This document shows positions 12,960-24,611 of a stretch of 64,000 nt of DNA, one piece after another. Where the stretch lies: assembly GCA_037176885.1 (NCBI GenBank), contig JAWWNJ010000001.1:868001-932000 (forward strand). Reading direction: 5' to 3'. The notes under the pieces were generated by a model. The model made no database searches and was not told the DNA's origin. It worked only from the letters and a program-made list of their open reading frames with translations. This stretch comes from Favolaschia claudopus. Its lineage: Eukaryota > Basidiomycota > Agaricomycetes > Agaricales > Mycenaceae. The position numbers were made by a program, and so were the translations under genes. How positions within the stretch are numbered: the first letter of the stretch is position 1; every line of letters begins with the position of its first letter.

Positions 12960-13035
12960 GAGTCGTGTCGAGGAGAAGAAGCCGCTCTTGCGTTGAAGAT
13001 GGGGTTGAGGTCAAGTTCGGAAAACTTGGAGCCTG
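12960..13035 (-). promoter_or_regulatory. Conserved upstream block of tannase copy 2
   Basis: The stretch gaagccgctcttgcgttgaa and the following gttgaggtcaagttcg match the block at 10205-10345 upstream of copy 1, and reversed blocks upstream of copies 4 and 5. It lies 640-715 bases upstream of the copy 2 start. Otherwise 12388-13443 holds no supported gene. Confidence 0.48.
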
Positions 13036-13443
13036 AGGAAAGAGTCCGTAGATCCAAGCAGCTAGACCAAGCAGCCAGCTAGTAGGCCCGGCCCAGCTAC
13101 AGCCTTGTAATTTAGCAGCCTCAGGCTTGTCTTTGGCCTGGTTGATATCTTCGACGATATGGTTCCGAGGAAGGCTCATTATGTACGTCAATTGAACTTG
13201 GCGTTGTGCGCCGTTGTCCCATAGTTCGACCCCAACCCGAGGCGTATGAATCTCTGCCTTCCAAAGCGAATAATATGCAAAGCAATAATATTTGCCTAAA
13301 AAGCCAAAGCAATATGCGTATGTATGTATGTATGCAGGATTCAAGTGAGTGTTGTTGAGTGATCTAGTATTACATCGTACATCCCCCCGACAAAGCAAAG
13401 CGCAAAGAGCGAAACGAAACAACGGACTCTGGGTACACCAAAA

Positions 13444-16400
13444 TCAGCCCCACGGATTCGAACTAAACCCAGCCCCCTTCTTCTTCCCCATCCCCAGGTC
13501 AGCCGGAATCGCCCACGGATCCGGCGCCCCAGGCGCCTCCGAAAACCCACCACCAGCACGCGTAATAGATCCATCCACCCCGCCAAACGACAGACCTGCG
13601 TCTGAAGGAGGAAGATTGAACGAGGCCACAGACGACGCGAAGGGGTTTTGCGTGGCAGCTGGATATCGATCGCGATATCCAAACGAGGCGGGCGACGACA
13701 TCGACGGCGTGGACATAGACGGTGGCGGATCGCGCACTGCGGGCGCCCACACCGAATCGCCAAACGAGAGCGTCGAGGGCTGCGTATATGTATATGTTGG
13801 CGGCTTCTTTGGAGGCGGCGGCGGCGGCTCATCCGTCTCATCGGTTTCCGTATCATCAGAATCACTCTCCCGGACATCGTTGACGGACAAAGAACGCGTG
13901 AACGTGCTAGATAGGTCCGAGTAATAAGAAGTCGAAGGAGGAGGAGGGCTGAAAGACCGGCTTCGGTCTGTTTCCACTGGGGGAGTTTGTGTTTGTGGGG
14001 GCGCGGACTCTGAGCGGTTCGTCGGGGGCGGGATAACGGGGCTTTCAAAGGGGTTGGGTTCCGGAATCTTGAGTTCGTCGGGGTTGAGGTCGGCTTTACC
14101 CAACACATCGTTGATGGCGGCAAAGTCGAATCCTGCGTGAATAGGAATTTTGGTCTCGTTATCAGTGGCGTCTTTGGAGGGAGAGGCGGAAGAGGTGGCG
14201 GTAGAGGCAGCGGCAGGAGAATCGACTCGGGGAGGAAGGTCATGATCATCAGTGGGTGCAGCGTTAGCCGGCGCTTTGCTATGTCGCCAGACAGTAGACG
14301 GTGGGCGGGACACATTTTCGGGACGCGTAGATTCCTTCTTTTTGCTCGAGAACCACCCTTTCTTAGCTTTATCCTCCTCGCGTTCCACGACTCGATCCCC
14401 CTCAAAATCAGGTTCCTACAGACCACGGTGTCAACTTTAATCGTCTGACCCATCAACCAAACGAAGATACGCACGACAGGATCATCGAAGAAATCCGCAA
14501 ACACAGGGAACCCAAGCTGATCCAAAATCAAAGGCATGAACGTCCGATAGCTCATATGGCCAGCAATCTTATCCGTGACATCAACGTTCTCCAACCCAGG
14601 CACGTTTTCCACAGGCCGCAACCCAGCAACGGTACCAACACCACCACTCGTCGCGCGGAATAGATAATTGAGCACCCAGTCGTTCCGCGCAAACGCATTA
14701 ACGAAGCGGCCGGAAACAACTGACCGCGTCTCACACCACATCCGCGTGGGGACGGAGACCGTCGTGCCAAGAAGAAATACATCTTGGACGATGCCGAACG
14801 CTTTTTGTTTGGCCAGTTCGACGAGAGCGTAGAATATCACTCGGGCGCCAAGGGAGAAGCCAATGAGAGTAATGGGGCGGACGCCAAGATGCCGCTGCAT
14901 GAGAACATAGGCAAGGACGCTCCCAGCCGCTTTGGCACGATCAAGCGCGTTATTCCATGGATTATCTATCAGGTATCCGAGCTTTGTCAAGACTAGAGCA
15001 CAGTGATTAGACAATGCCTAATTAATCTTGAGAAAACTTACTGATGGGCCATTGCAATGCACTCATGAGCGCCGTCATGACCGTCGCCTGCAGTGCAGTT
15101 TGTGCAATTTGTGAGAGCACTTCGCCTGTGAGAATTCTCAAAGCGCTTCCAGTCTCTTGAATCATCTCAGGTTCCCACAGGACACTGAAGACGTCTCCAA
15201 CAACAGGATCGAGAACGCTGAACGGTAGCCGGACGTCGTCGAGCTTCCCAGTCATGAAACTATCGGACTGTCAGCGCTGTGTATTATGGAGAGAGAGAGT
15301 TGAGAGAGTCTCACCCCGAAACTGTGAGGATACAGCTGACGCGCTTGTTGTTGTGCAGCGGCAACAGGTCGAAAGTACGCACTTGCTGAGTCCGATTAAT
15401 CATGCCACGCGCAGCAATGCTGGATCCCGTCAACACCCCGCCCGTCGTAATCACCGCAGCACCTCCCGCACCCGCAAGGAACGTCGAAGTCCCTGTTATG
15501 CCAATAGTGCTCAACGCGGTACCAAGGCCGACACCGATAACAGGCGCGAGGAGTCCGGCGGAAAGACCAATGACGAGACCGCCACCTAGCGTCGCGAGCC
15601 CAAGCATCATGTACCGCCTATTCCGCGCCGCCTTCTGCCGCCCCTCGATGACATCCTGCTGCTCCATCTTCTCGACGTCCTCCTGTATCTCGAGAGCCTC
15701 TGTGACGCGACTCTCAAACCGGACGACATCAAGCCATCCGAGACCGAGCTTGAGGGCCGCCTGTTCGAGTAGGACGCGCGATCGCGCATCGTAAACGCTG
15801 TCGGCGATGAGGATGAGGAATAGATCGCACAGCACAGTCCATCGGATGTCAAGAGTCACATTTTTGTCGCTCGCGGAAAGAGTTGTCGAAACGCCGGGGA
15901 TTGCAGCGGTGGCAGTATCTGAAAGGACGCGGGATGTAGTTTGAAAACTAGGCTGCGTCGTGGTGGTCGGCGTCTTCGGATATTCTTCCGATGCAGGAGC
16001 TTCAAAAATGACATCGTCGGATTCCTGCCTCCGGGCTTCATTTGGGTCGTATTCCGGATTCGCGACGGTGTGTGTGGTCATGAGCGCCGGGACGAGATCC
16101 GCAGCTTGCACGCCGTGCTGGGCAAGGCTCTCAATCATCTTCTGCTCTGTCGGCAATGTTTAGCGGGATAGAATTTAATGGAATGTCCTGGCCGAGTCAG
16201 CGTTCCCGACAAGACGCGGCCAGAACATCGTTGAAACTACACATACCTTGAGTTTCGAGCTCCATATGATAGTACAACCGACCCATAATTTTGAGAGCCC
16301 AGAGGTCCATGTTTTGAATCGCGGCCTTGAATTCTTTGCGATTGGGTCGCTTCATGCTCTGCGCCATCTCTTGTGTGATAAGGGCGCACAAACCGACATA

Positions 16401-16805
16401 GGCGATACGCTGGGCTTCGGTCAACAGGTTTTTGGTAGCCTGCATCTGGCTGAGCGGAGTCATAGCCTTGTCCTCGTCGAACAGATACTTCGTCCGCATG
16501 TGGACCTCATCCGACTCGTCTTCCTCCACTCCCCGCAGTCGGGTGTAGTCGCTCTCGTTCTGCTCAACCTTTGCACGCCATTCGACACCGGTGTCGTCGA
16601 AATCGATGAGATTGCCAGTCGCGTTCACTGAGCTTACGCCTTTCGCGGAGGGTACGTATTTGTACTTCTTCTGGTCCTCCTCGTCGAGTCCACTGGCCAA
16701 TTTGTCTTCGCGGACAACCGGCATCTCCTCCCAGCCCTCATCGTCGTCGTCCAGGTCAAAGGGATCAATGGGCGATATGGGGTGGGCGGCGATAGGTCCA
16801 GGCAT
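13444..16805 (-). CDS. DUF726 (TMCO4/Mil1-like) lipase-fold membrane protein
   Basis: A multi-exon gene with the DUF726 architecture. The N-terminal part is acidic and disordered (DPFDLDDDDEGWEE). A helical region and a cluster of glycine-rich hydrophobic segments follow (about 15610-15400). An alpha/beta-hydrolase core then carries the nucleophile elbow GFSLGAR (about 14850). The tail is long, Pro/Ser-rich and probably disordered, ending SSNPWG. I chose the start at 16805 (MPGPIAAHPISPIDPF); an in-frame ATG at 16883 is the alternative. Introns were read near 16150-16245, 15250-15310, 15000-15050 and at 14416-14474. Animal TMCO4 and yeast Mil1 (YFL034W) are named members of this family, and the yeast protein is linked to clathrin adaptor traffic. 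A membrane-associated lipase role is inferred from that family and was not shown here. Confidence 0.85.
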
Positions 16806-17004
16806 GCGACCGTGAAATCCGAGTCCAAGAGACAAATCAAGCGATCGTAAATTGATGCCGCCTTTAAATAATACTACAGACAAAATTCCTGTAGTTCAAG
16901 GTTCAAGTTTCGTTCAAGAGTGTTACATGTAATATACATGGCAAGTAGATTAGCGTCAGTGCTTCTTGTTTCGATTTCTCCGGTGAACTATACGGTGGTC
17001 GAAT

Positions 17005-17899
17005 TCACGAAGTCCGACTCCCAATTCCCATCTCCACTATCCAATTTTCCAGCCCAAGCTGCCTCATCCTTTCGACCGCTGCTCCAACTTTCTCCAACTC
17101 AATCCACCCCTGCGCATCCGCATTCCCACCTCTACCCTCTGGAAGAGGTTCCAAGAACCGCAGCCTCAGTGCAAGCCACTGCATAGCCTTCACGTTCTCG
17201 ACAAACTCTTCCACGTTGCCTTGCTCGCCCTGTGCGTAAATAACACCGGGATACCCGACCTTCGCAAAACCAGCTATGTTGAGTGAATTCGACCATTGCT
17301 GCAGGGATCGTCGTTTTTTCGGTGAGATTAGGTGGTGCGATGTGAAGAGGGCGTGGAATTTAGTTGGGGCTGAGGATGCGATAGTGCAATCCGCAGTAGT
17401 GGGAGCGGGATAATTCTGCGGATTGAGCATCTCGTCGTGCAGCAAAGGCAGCAGATGGAGACAGAAAAGTTCGTAGACAGGAACGCTTCAGAATAGGACC
17501 AGTGAGTGCGTGGGCGATTGCGGGAGACACGTTAACTTCTCACTCCGTATCGGACGCGGTGACTTCCTTCAGTTTCGTTTGGATGATTTCCTGCCAGCGC
17601 TCCTGATCGCCTCGAGCTAACGTGTCGCCCTTGACGGAGACGGATGGCATCATGGCATTCTGAGGCCAAGAAAACTGTACTTCGAACCAGATATCCAGGT
17701 TCGACGACTTTGAAAATTTGATCTGAACGTGAGGCGGAGTGGAAGGCCATGAAACAGCAGCCAGAGACGGGTCTTCACAGTAACCATCCAGAAGCTCAAT
17801 CCAATCTGAGCTTGTGTCGCCGAGAAATGCCAGAATTTCGTCAGGTAGCAGACCAAACTTTATCAGCTGCAATTCCTGAAGTAGCTGCGTGTTATTCAT
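17005..17899 (-). CDS. RWD domain protein, RWDD2-like
   Basis: Two exons are joined by an intron at about 17482-17541: the donor follows the codons for TASDT, and the acceptor precedes VPVYELF. Residues 1-115 form an RWD domain, starting MNNTQLLQELQLIKFGLLPDE and ending in QEIIQTKLKEV. The second half has the conserved block HHLISPKKRRSLQQWS followed by LNIAGFAKVGYPGVIYAQG, which I recognise from the C-terminal domain of the RWDD2 family. RWDD2 proteins have no well-defined biochemical role, and RWD domains usually mediate protein binding. The gene is divergent from the siroheme synthesis gene, with about 375 bases between starts. Confidence 0.82.
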
Positions 17900-18275
17900 T
17901 GGTATTCCGTTCCAATAACGAGGTGTAAATTGGTGAGCAGTCTCAGAAGGGACGATTCGAATTGGGTGCAGAGGGATGGTTGAGTGATGGTTGAGAGCAG
18001 GAGTGTGGGAAAATGGACTTGGCCAGAATTTGCTTGATGATACGTCTTGCCCTCGACGTTAACCTGCTCCCCACCACGGACAACTCCCGGGCCATTGCAG
18101 CTAATCCAGCCAATACACTACTCCAGTCCACCATTTTACCTAGGGTTCGAGACGAACTCGGCGACTAACTTACTGTTGTGCGACTTGATCGCGCCTTGCC
18201 TTGCAATTGCTCATCATCGCGAATCTCCAAATTTTCCATCCATGACCTTTGCTTCCAAACTCTATCTCTTCCTTC

Positions 18276-20151
18276 ATGTCGCAAGCACCTGCAAGCTTCC
18301 CTGAGCCCCAGGGAGGAGCATCTTTGCTGCTTTCTTTTCGTCTAAGCAAACGGACGACACTGATCCTGGGTTCTGGCTCGCTCGCTGCGTCTCGAGCATT
18401 CTCAGCACTCGAGGCGGATTCTGCGGTCACGGTTGTCTCGAAAGGCGGTGTGGACACTGTTTGCGACGAGTTGAAGTGGAGATCACAGCAGAATCAGGTT
18501 ACGATACTTGACTGGGATACTTTGAGCCATTTGAGTACAGGCAAGAACTCGACTCAAGAGGAGGATGCGCTCGCCTGTTATCTTTCCGCGACCGAAGGTA
18601 TCAGTCTGGTCTGCGTCACGGACACCATTCTGGGTGACGCTCATCGACGCAACCGCGCGTCGGCGGAGCGGATATACCACATGTGCAGGAAACATAACAT
18701 CCCTGTCAACACCACTGACCATCCAGACCTCTGTGACTTCTCTTTCACCTCGACTCACCGCTTCGAGGATCATCGAACCGGTGCGCGCACCTCTCTGCAA
18801 ATTGGAGTGACGACAAATGGCCAGGGATGTCGTTTGGCAAGTCGCATCAAGCGCGATATCGTCAGCCTGCTCCCGAATGAAGTCGGAGGAGCGACGGACA
18901 GAATTGGGTCCATGCGCCGTTTAGCGCGGCCCAGCGTTTCGTTCGCCGAGGATGCGTCGTTGTGCGAGGACAGCGGATTAACACCAACCCCGAATTCCCC
19001 CGTTCCCCAAAGACAAAGAAGTCGTGCCGAAACCGAAGCAGAGAACGCGACCCGGAGGATGAGATGGGTTGCGCAAGTGAGCGAATATTGGCCGCTCCCG
19101 AAGCTCGCTGCGATGAGCGAGGAAGAGATGCAAAACGTATTGGCAGGAGATTATTTTACTTCTACTTCCCCTACCGCACCTGCTGCTTCACCACCTTCCA
19201 TCCACGGGCTGGACATTTGTCCGCAAGGCAGGATTCTTCTCGTGGGCTCTGGGCCGGGACACCCTTCGTTACTTACTCTGGCTACGCATACCGCGCTCAC
19301 CAAGCTTGCTGACCTCGTCCTTTCGGACAAGCTAGTTCCCGCCGCCGTACTTGCCCTGATCCCCGAAGGAGTGCAAGTCCAAATCGCCAAGAAGTTCCCT
19401 GGGAACGCAGAGGGCGCGCAGAACGAAATGATGGAAGCAGCTGTCGCGGCCGCGCGACGAGGATTGACCGTCGTCCGAGTACGTTTTCATCTCCTCTTCT
19501 CCCTCCACCATTCCTAACATACTCCCTTAGCTGAAACAAGGCGATCCCGTCGTCTACGGCCGCGCAGGCGAGGAAGTTCTGTACTTCCGCGCGCACGGCT
19601 TCGAGCCCGTCGTCGTCCCCGGCGTCAGCTCCGCCATCGCAGGGCCGACTCTCGCAGGAATTCCGGTGACACAACGAGGCGTCGCAGAGAGCTTCGCGGT
19701 CTGCACCGGCGTCGGGCGGAAAGGCAAGGACGTGCAGCTCACCGGATACGAGCGCCCCCGCACCCTCGTCATCCTCATGGGTGTCGCGCGCCTACCGCAG
19801 GTAATCGAGGCGCTGGTGAATCCCACTATTGAGTCTGCGCGCCGAGCTGGGGATGGGTATCCGGCGTGCACGCCGATTGCGATCATCGAGCGGGCGTCGA
19901 TGCCCGACCAGAGGGTTTTGGTGTCGACTTTGCGGGACGTCGTGACGGCGCTGGAGAGCGTTGGGGAGCAAAGGCCGCCTGGGATGATAGTTGTGGGGTG
20001 GGCGGTTTTGGCGCTTTGGGGAGCGGGGGATGTCGGCGTTCTTGAAGACGGGGCGGCTGAGGAAGATGAGGGCAGAGTGTCAAGATGGTTGGGAGAGGAT
20101 GCCCGATGGAGAGTCAAAGAAGGGTTGCTAGATGGTTGGGACACTTTCTAA
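18276..20151 (+). CDS. Siroheme synthesis fusion: Met8-like domain plus uroporphyrinogen-III methyltransferase (Met1-like)
   Basis: The protein combines two steps of siroheme synthesis, needed for sulfite and nitrite reductase. Residues about 1-200 resemble the precorrin-2 dehydrogenase/ferrochelatase fold. They show a dinucleotide-binding turn LILGSGSLAASR, then VNTTDHPDLCDFSF and LQIGVTTNGQGCRLASRIKRDI. Residues about 310 to the end form the SAM-dependent uroporphyrinogen-III C-methyltransferase, with LLVGSGPGHPSLLTLA, LKQGDPVVYGRAGEE and VVPGVSSAIAGPTLAGIPVT. A low-complexity linker with SPVPQRQRSRAETEAE lies between. One intron (19479-19530) separates exon 1 from exon 2. I took the ATG at 18276 (MSQAPASFPEPQGG). 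In budding yeast the two steps are separate proteins, Met8 and Met1; here they form one chain. Confidence 0.88.
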
Positions 20152-21298
20152 GTTTCTCGGAGGTCGAGGTAAGTAGGTCGATCAAGCTACGTATGCGGCT
20201 AGAAAGAAATATGTATCTGATGTTTCCCTGTTAGTGCTTCCACTCCTCACCATACAGAACGCTGCGAAGTACAGATCCAACTCAGTAACTCGCAGCACTC
20301 GCCTTATCTCGCGATGTCTTCAAGACATATGTATCGTCCGAAATGCCTCTTTCCCGGCCTAGATTACCTTCTGAACTTGGTGTTTCTTTGGTGTTTGCCT
20401 CGCTGTAAGGAGACGCAGGTTCACGGCTGATATACTATCATGGTTTCGAACACAGAGGAGATTTCCTCGAGACTAATCTTCAGATACATAAATCGTTTCA
20501 TTGACATGTTCACGTTGCAAGACTCTAAATTATCAGCACACGCGCTATCGACAATTCTCGCTCTTTTTGCCCATAATTTCTTTTTAGGGGTAGAACAGCA
20601 AATGACATCATCTCCCTTGGAGCACATGTGACCGCGTCGAGCCAATGAGAGGCCTTTGATTCGAACTCTTTGATTTGTAAGCACATTTGCTTCCGAAGCT
20701 TCAGATTCTTTGACCTCTTCCGTCTCGACATTTCTCTTGCTCTTCTGCCCGCCACAGTCTGCGAAGCAATTACCGTTTGAAATGGATACTTGCTCTTCAT
20801 TGGCTGCCTAAATCCGGACAGCTATTGGCTCCAATAACCTCACTTTGATTCGCTAGCGGAGGCCCAGACGCTCTAGACCGCAGTTTCCAAGTCCCCGCAT
20901 CAGGCCCAGGCTGATGAGTTTTATTGGTTCAAACGCGTTCCTGGACTCGTACTCTGGACCTGGGGCCTAGTTCAAGCCAAGCTCGAGCTCAAAAGTCGTC
21001 CAGAAAACGCGGAATACGTTGATGCGACGGTTCCTTTTCACCGACTTCACGCGCGAACGCTCCTATCCCCAGCTTGGACGCATGAAAACTGCCAAATGTT
21101 CCGCCTTGGGTGACATCAGAAAATCCGTGATTGGGCAACCCTCCATCGCGACACACTATCATTACGGTCCTGCGACTACATGAAGGAGAGTGGAGCGCAG
21201 ATCTAACCCCCAACTCTTTCTCTCTCCCTCCTACTACGTGGTACGCCTCCCCCTCTGTTCCGCGCGTTGCGGGCACTGACGCGGTTCACAGACACGCA
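20152..21298. other. Intergenic, no supported gene
   Basis: About 1.1 kb between the siroheme gene and the small MGC protein. Only short frames without recognisable motifs occur. The last few hundred bases should contain the promoter of the MGC gene. Confidence 0.4.
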
Positions 21299-21490
21299 AT
21301 GGGCTGCATTCCGAGCAAAGCAAACGTCTTGGGCCAGGATGCTCATACGACCGGATCGAGCCGGCCAAGAAACTATAAGACGGGGCCACAGACGCCAGTC
21401 AACTCCCCAGAGATGACGCCGCCATGGGTTAACGCCCGCCCAACATTGGTCCTGGAGAAAGACGGCACAGTACAATACAGACCAACATGA
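21299..21490 (+). CDS. Small protein with MGC N-terminus (predicted N-myristoylated and palmitoylated)
   Basis: A 63-residue single-exon frame starting MGCIPSKANVLGQD and ending LEKDGTVQYRPT. Gly2 followed by Cys3 and a Ser/Lys at positions 6-7 fits the usual rule for N-myristoylation with adjacent palmitoylation, as in SH4-type membrane anchors. The rest is polar, basic (RPRNYK) and Pro/Thr-rich (TGPQTPVNSPEMTPP), probably disordered, with no membrane segment. I do not recognise the family. The frame extends upstream in-frame to 21131, but the MGC start gives a coherent signal. No neighbour suggests a partner. It could be a chance ORF; the lipidation signal and the TP/SP-rich composition argue for a real gene. 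Confidence 0.5.
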   Translation: MGCIPSKANVLGQDAHTTGSSRPRNYKTGPQTPVNSPEMTPPWVNARPTLVLEKDGTVQYRPT

Positions 21491-22194
21491 TAACTGTGTA
21501 CATCCTTGTATTTTTTCTGCATCTTTGCCTCAGGTATGTGGTGGTGTCGACTACCTTGGCTCATGCTGATCATCTCTATCTCCTTTTCTCTCGCAGCCTG
21601 CGTTATAGACGACCCAGCTAGGCTTCACTGCTCGCTCTCATTATCATATTTCGAACAACTCGCATCCACGGAACCCTTGTACATACACTCATTTGCTGTT
21701 TTGCTATCCCAGAATGCCGCTGGTGGCCATTCATACCAATATATTCCCTGTAAAATCAGGATACCCCGCCATCGCTCTCTGCTGTGAACGTCGTCTATAT
21801 TTAGGTCAAGATTGGGTGTGCGATGGACCGCTCTCAAATTAACGGCAGTTTCTCGAGGCTAGTTTTGCCGTTTGCTACCTCCGCCGCCGCTAGGCGTCCA
21901 TACGTCCGTTCTGTCGCGGCTGTTGGAAGTCAATGACACCAGATTGCTCCAATGAATAACAAGGAGAGCGGTCGTTTACGGCTCATGAAACAAACTAAAT
22001 TTACACGAGCCCACGGCGCTTGCAACGTAGTACCACTTGGACTGGTACGGGTACTTCATCCTTGCGTGAACATCTCGAGCGATGTCGGAAAAGCGTTGAG
22101 TTCACAAATTTGAATCATTGGGTTTATTCAGGCGTCTCTACCATGCAAATACACTGGATTTACGGGGAAACGACAGAAAAGCAATCGAACCAAG
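21491..22194. other. Intergenic, no supported gene
   Basis: About 700 bases between the MGC gene stop and the stop of tannase copy 3 (opposite strand). It should hold both 3' ends. No motif-bearing frame was seen. Confidence 0.35.
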
Positions 22195-23772
22195 CTATAG
22201 AATACATTTCCAGTTCCCTGGATCCTTCACGCTGCCTTTGCCTGTGAACACATTCCGGTACGGGTACCGACAATGCGCTCTCCTGAAGTCAACACCCGAC
22301 GCCGGATTTTGGTCAATAAACGCTGTGCCTGTAATCGTATCGGGCGCAATCCCCTCCTCCACCCAGCGCACCATGGCAGTGAGAACATTCTCACTCGGAT
22401 CCAAACCCGCGAGATTCGTCTCCATGTTGCCTATGGACACCGCCCCTTGTCCCGTCGCGCAATGACCCATCCCACTAATCCTGAAGAACCGATAGAAGTC
22501 GTCGATGGATGTGTGCGGCAGGTTCATCGTTTTCGCGACTAACTCGTAATAGCGATTCGAGTTGGCGCTCGGGACGATGGTGTCCTGCTGGCCATGATAA
22601 TGCAGGATCTTCGACCCGCGGTTCTTCAGGTGCGACAAGTCGCCGGACCAGGTGTTGACGCCTCCTGGGTTCAGATTCCACCCGAAGGTGATCTCCTCCG
22701 GCGTGAGGAAGGTAGCATTGAACGAGGGGTCGTTGAATATCGCGAATCTGTACCAGTTGTCGGTGAATAAGAACTGGCCGGGCCCCGAAAAGGTCGCGAA
22801 GATAGCAGCGACGAGGCCGGGGCCGTATGCGAGACCCGACATGGGTGGGATGCCGTCGACGATGAGGGGACCAAAGATGGCGCGCACAGTGTCGACTTGC
22901 TTTGGTGTCAAGCAGGATGATGAGTTTTTTGCAGGCGAACAGAGGAGGGCTTCGGGTCGGAAATGACAACGAGTTGGCTCCTCGATGATTCCGTCGATAG
23001 CGCCATCAATGCCATCGCATTGTTTGAGTATTTCGGCGTCGATGACGGGCCATAGGGAAGGCGGCGGGAAGCCGTCTGGTCCAGCTGTCGCGATTATGGG
23101 GTAGAACATGCCGACGAATGCGGTTTGAATCCCGAACGACAAAACAGGAGCGCCGGCTACGATCCCGTCGAAGACGTCGGGGTGATCCTGCGCCATCTTC
23201 CAGCCCTGTCGGCCGCCCGTAGAGCACCCGAGATAATAGCTCTTCTTATGCGCTGCCCCGTAAAAGTCGTCCGTGACCTGCTTTCCCACTTGGGCGCTCG
23301 CAAGCAGACTACGGAAAGAGTAGTCTATGACGACGTCTATGTTGTTTAGCCACAAGGTACCGTTCTGCCCCGAGTGACCGCCGTCGGAACCGGTGGTGGC
23401 GAAGCCGAGAGAGGCGCCATAGTCGACATCGTAGTACTGGATGCAGCCGCCGATGCCACCGTTACCAGTTGCAAGAAAGCGGCCGGTCCAATTTGACGGC
23501 AGCCAGACCTCGGTGACCGTCCTTGACCGGTTGGAGGTGGCGATATCGAGAACCACTCGGCAAACGTCGGAGGAGACTACTTGGAAGAGTGGGGCGCAGG
23601 AGGGGTCCAAAGTTGGGAAAGTGAGATTAGTTCCAGCGGCGACGAAGGAGGTACTGGAGATTGTAGTATTCGGGATAGAGAGACGTGAAGCCAGGGAGGA
23701 GCAAGCGTGGGGAAAGTTCGATGCAGCGACACCCGTTGTGATGGCGGCTGCAACGACCGACTGAAGTCTCAT
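22195..23772 (-). CDS. Tannase/feruloyl esterase family protein, copy 3 (intronless)
   Basis: A single uninterrupted 525-residue frame, unlike the two-intron copies. The signal peptide is MRLQSVVAAAITTGVAA. The nucleophile motif is GCSTGG (about 23210), the Asp is in HYHGQQD (about 22590) and the His-Cys pair is in GMGHC (about 22465). The calcium-type loop DGIDGAIDGIIEEPTRC is present. The C-terminus ends NWKCIL. Both intron positions of the other copies are occupied by continuous coding sequence (APVLSFGIQTAFVGM and IGNMETNLAGLDP), so this copy either lost both introns or precedes their gain. It is also the most diverged in the mature part, and its promoter has a classic TATATAAC box rather than TATTAAAG. 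Catalytically it should be active. Confidence 0.9.
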   Translation of the reverse strand: MRLQSVVAAAITTGVAASNFPHACSSLASRLSIPNTTISSTSFVAAGTNLTFPTLDPSCAPLFQVVSSDVCRVVLDIATSNRSRTVTEVWLPSNWTGRFLATGNGGIGGCIQYYDVDYGASLGFATTGSDGGHSGQNGTLWLNNIDVVIDYSFRSLLASAQVGKQVTDDFYGAAHKKSYYLGCSTGGRQGWKMAQDHPDVFDGIVAGAPVLSFGIQTAFVGMFYPIIATAGPDGFPPPSLWPVIDAEILKQCDGIDGAIDGIIEEPTRCHFRPEALLCSPAKNSSSCLTPKQVDTVRAIFGPLIVDGIPPMSGLAYGPGLVAAIFATFSGPGQFLFTDNWYRFAIFNDPSFNATFLTPEEITFGWNLNPGGVNTWSGDLSHLKNRGSKILHYHGQQDTIVPSANSNRYYELVAKTMNLPHTSIDDFYRFFRISGMGHCATGQGAVSIGNMETNLAGLDPSENVLTAMVRWVEEGIAPDTITGTAFIDQNPASGVDFRRAHCRYPYRNVFTGKGSVKDPGNWKCIL

Positions 23773-23803
23773 TTTGCGTAGCGGAGAGAACGATCAGGGA
23801 ATC

Positions 23804-23811
23804 GTTATATA
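23804..23811 (-). promoter_or_regulatory. TATA box of tannase copy 3
   Basis: TATATAAC on the minus strand, 32-39 bases upstream of the ATG. It differs in sequence and spacing from the TATTAAAG box of copies 1, 2 and 5. Confidence 0.5.
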
Positions 23812-24611
23812 GTCGCGAAAGATGTGCGAAGTGGAAGAAGAAACTGGACGTGTCCGACGGAATCGCATGGATGCGCACAGCAATGCAAAGCAAGCGCAGT
23901 ACGCGTCCTTGAGACCATACATGATGCGCGAAGCATCGGGATTCAGCCGTATTCTGTTGACTCGGAAAAGACAGCAGCCCGTTTTCATCGGCCCATCGGG
24001 AAAAGGCCGATTTTAGGCGATTTTCCCCAACCAAAGTTCTTGATGGTCAAGACAGCATCCCGCATCCCCTTGCTTCTCATGGGTTTTGGTATGAAGTTGC
24101 CACTCTTCATATCACCGTAGGAGGCAGCCAGTTTAGTACGTAGATCCTTGAGTTTGATACTAGACGTCAAAGAGAGGAATAAGACCCAGATTTTTCTTTT
24201 GAAGATACGACACGACCATCGCAGCACTTTCTTGCAGTTGAACAAACTTCAAGGACCACCCAAATCAGTTGGCTTGCCAAAAAAGATCCTAGACGTGACA
24301 GAGATCGACGAGGTGAAAGAGATGCAGGTACTACGATTCCCAATGTAGACCTAGTCGGTCGTAGAGAGTATAGTACTGACTCGTGCGAGACGTCGACCAG
24401 TGAGGTCCTACAGTTGCCCTCCGTTGCTCGGCCCCGACGTCGAGAGGGTCAAATCGCCAGTTCACTCATCGAGGGCGACGTCAAGCGCCCCATCACAAGT
24501 GGGTCCTACAATTTCAAAAGGCGGGTAGCTCCCATCACACGTTCGTGAGTCGTGACGTACTATCTGATAGCGCCATAAAATCTGCTCGTTGCCTGGTCCC
24601 TCCACCTAGAA
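23812..24611. other. Intergenic, divergent promoter region
   Basis: About 800 bases between tannase copy 3 (minus) and the CDP-alcohol phosphotransferase gene (plus). It must contain both promoters. A minus-strand frame of 86 codons at 23985-24245 has no recognised motif and was not called. Confidence 0.35.

Noticed and set aside
12883..13422. 180-codon minus-strand frame between tannase copy 2 and the DUF726 gene
   Set aside because: No motif, odd composition, and it overlaps the conserved tannase upstream block; taken as chance.
14137..14448. Plus-strand Gly/Arg-rich frame opposite the DUF726 tail
   Set aside because: It is the antisense of the Pro/Ser-rich coding tail, whose composition creates open frames.
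23985..24245. 86-codon minus-strand frame between tannase copy 3 and the CDP-alcohol phosphotransferase
   Set aside because: Basic and somewhat protein-like, but no motif, no convincing continuation exon and no clear start context.
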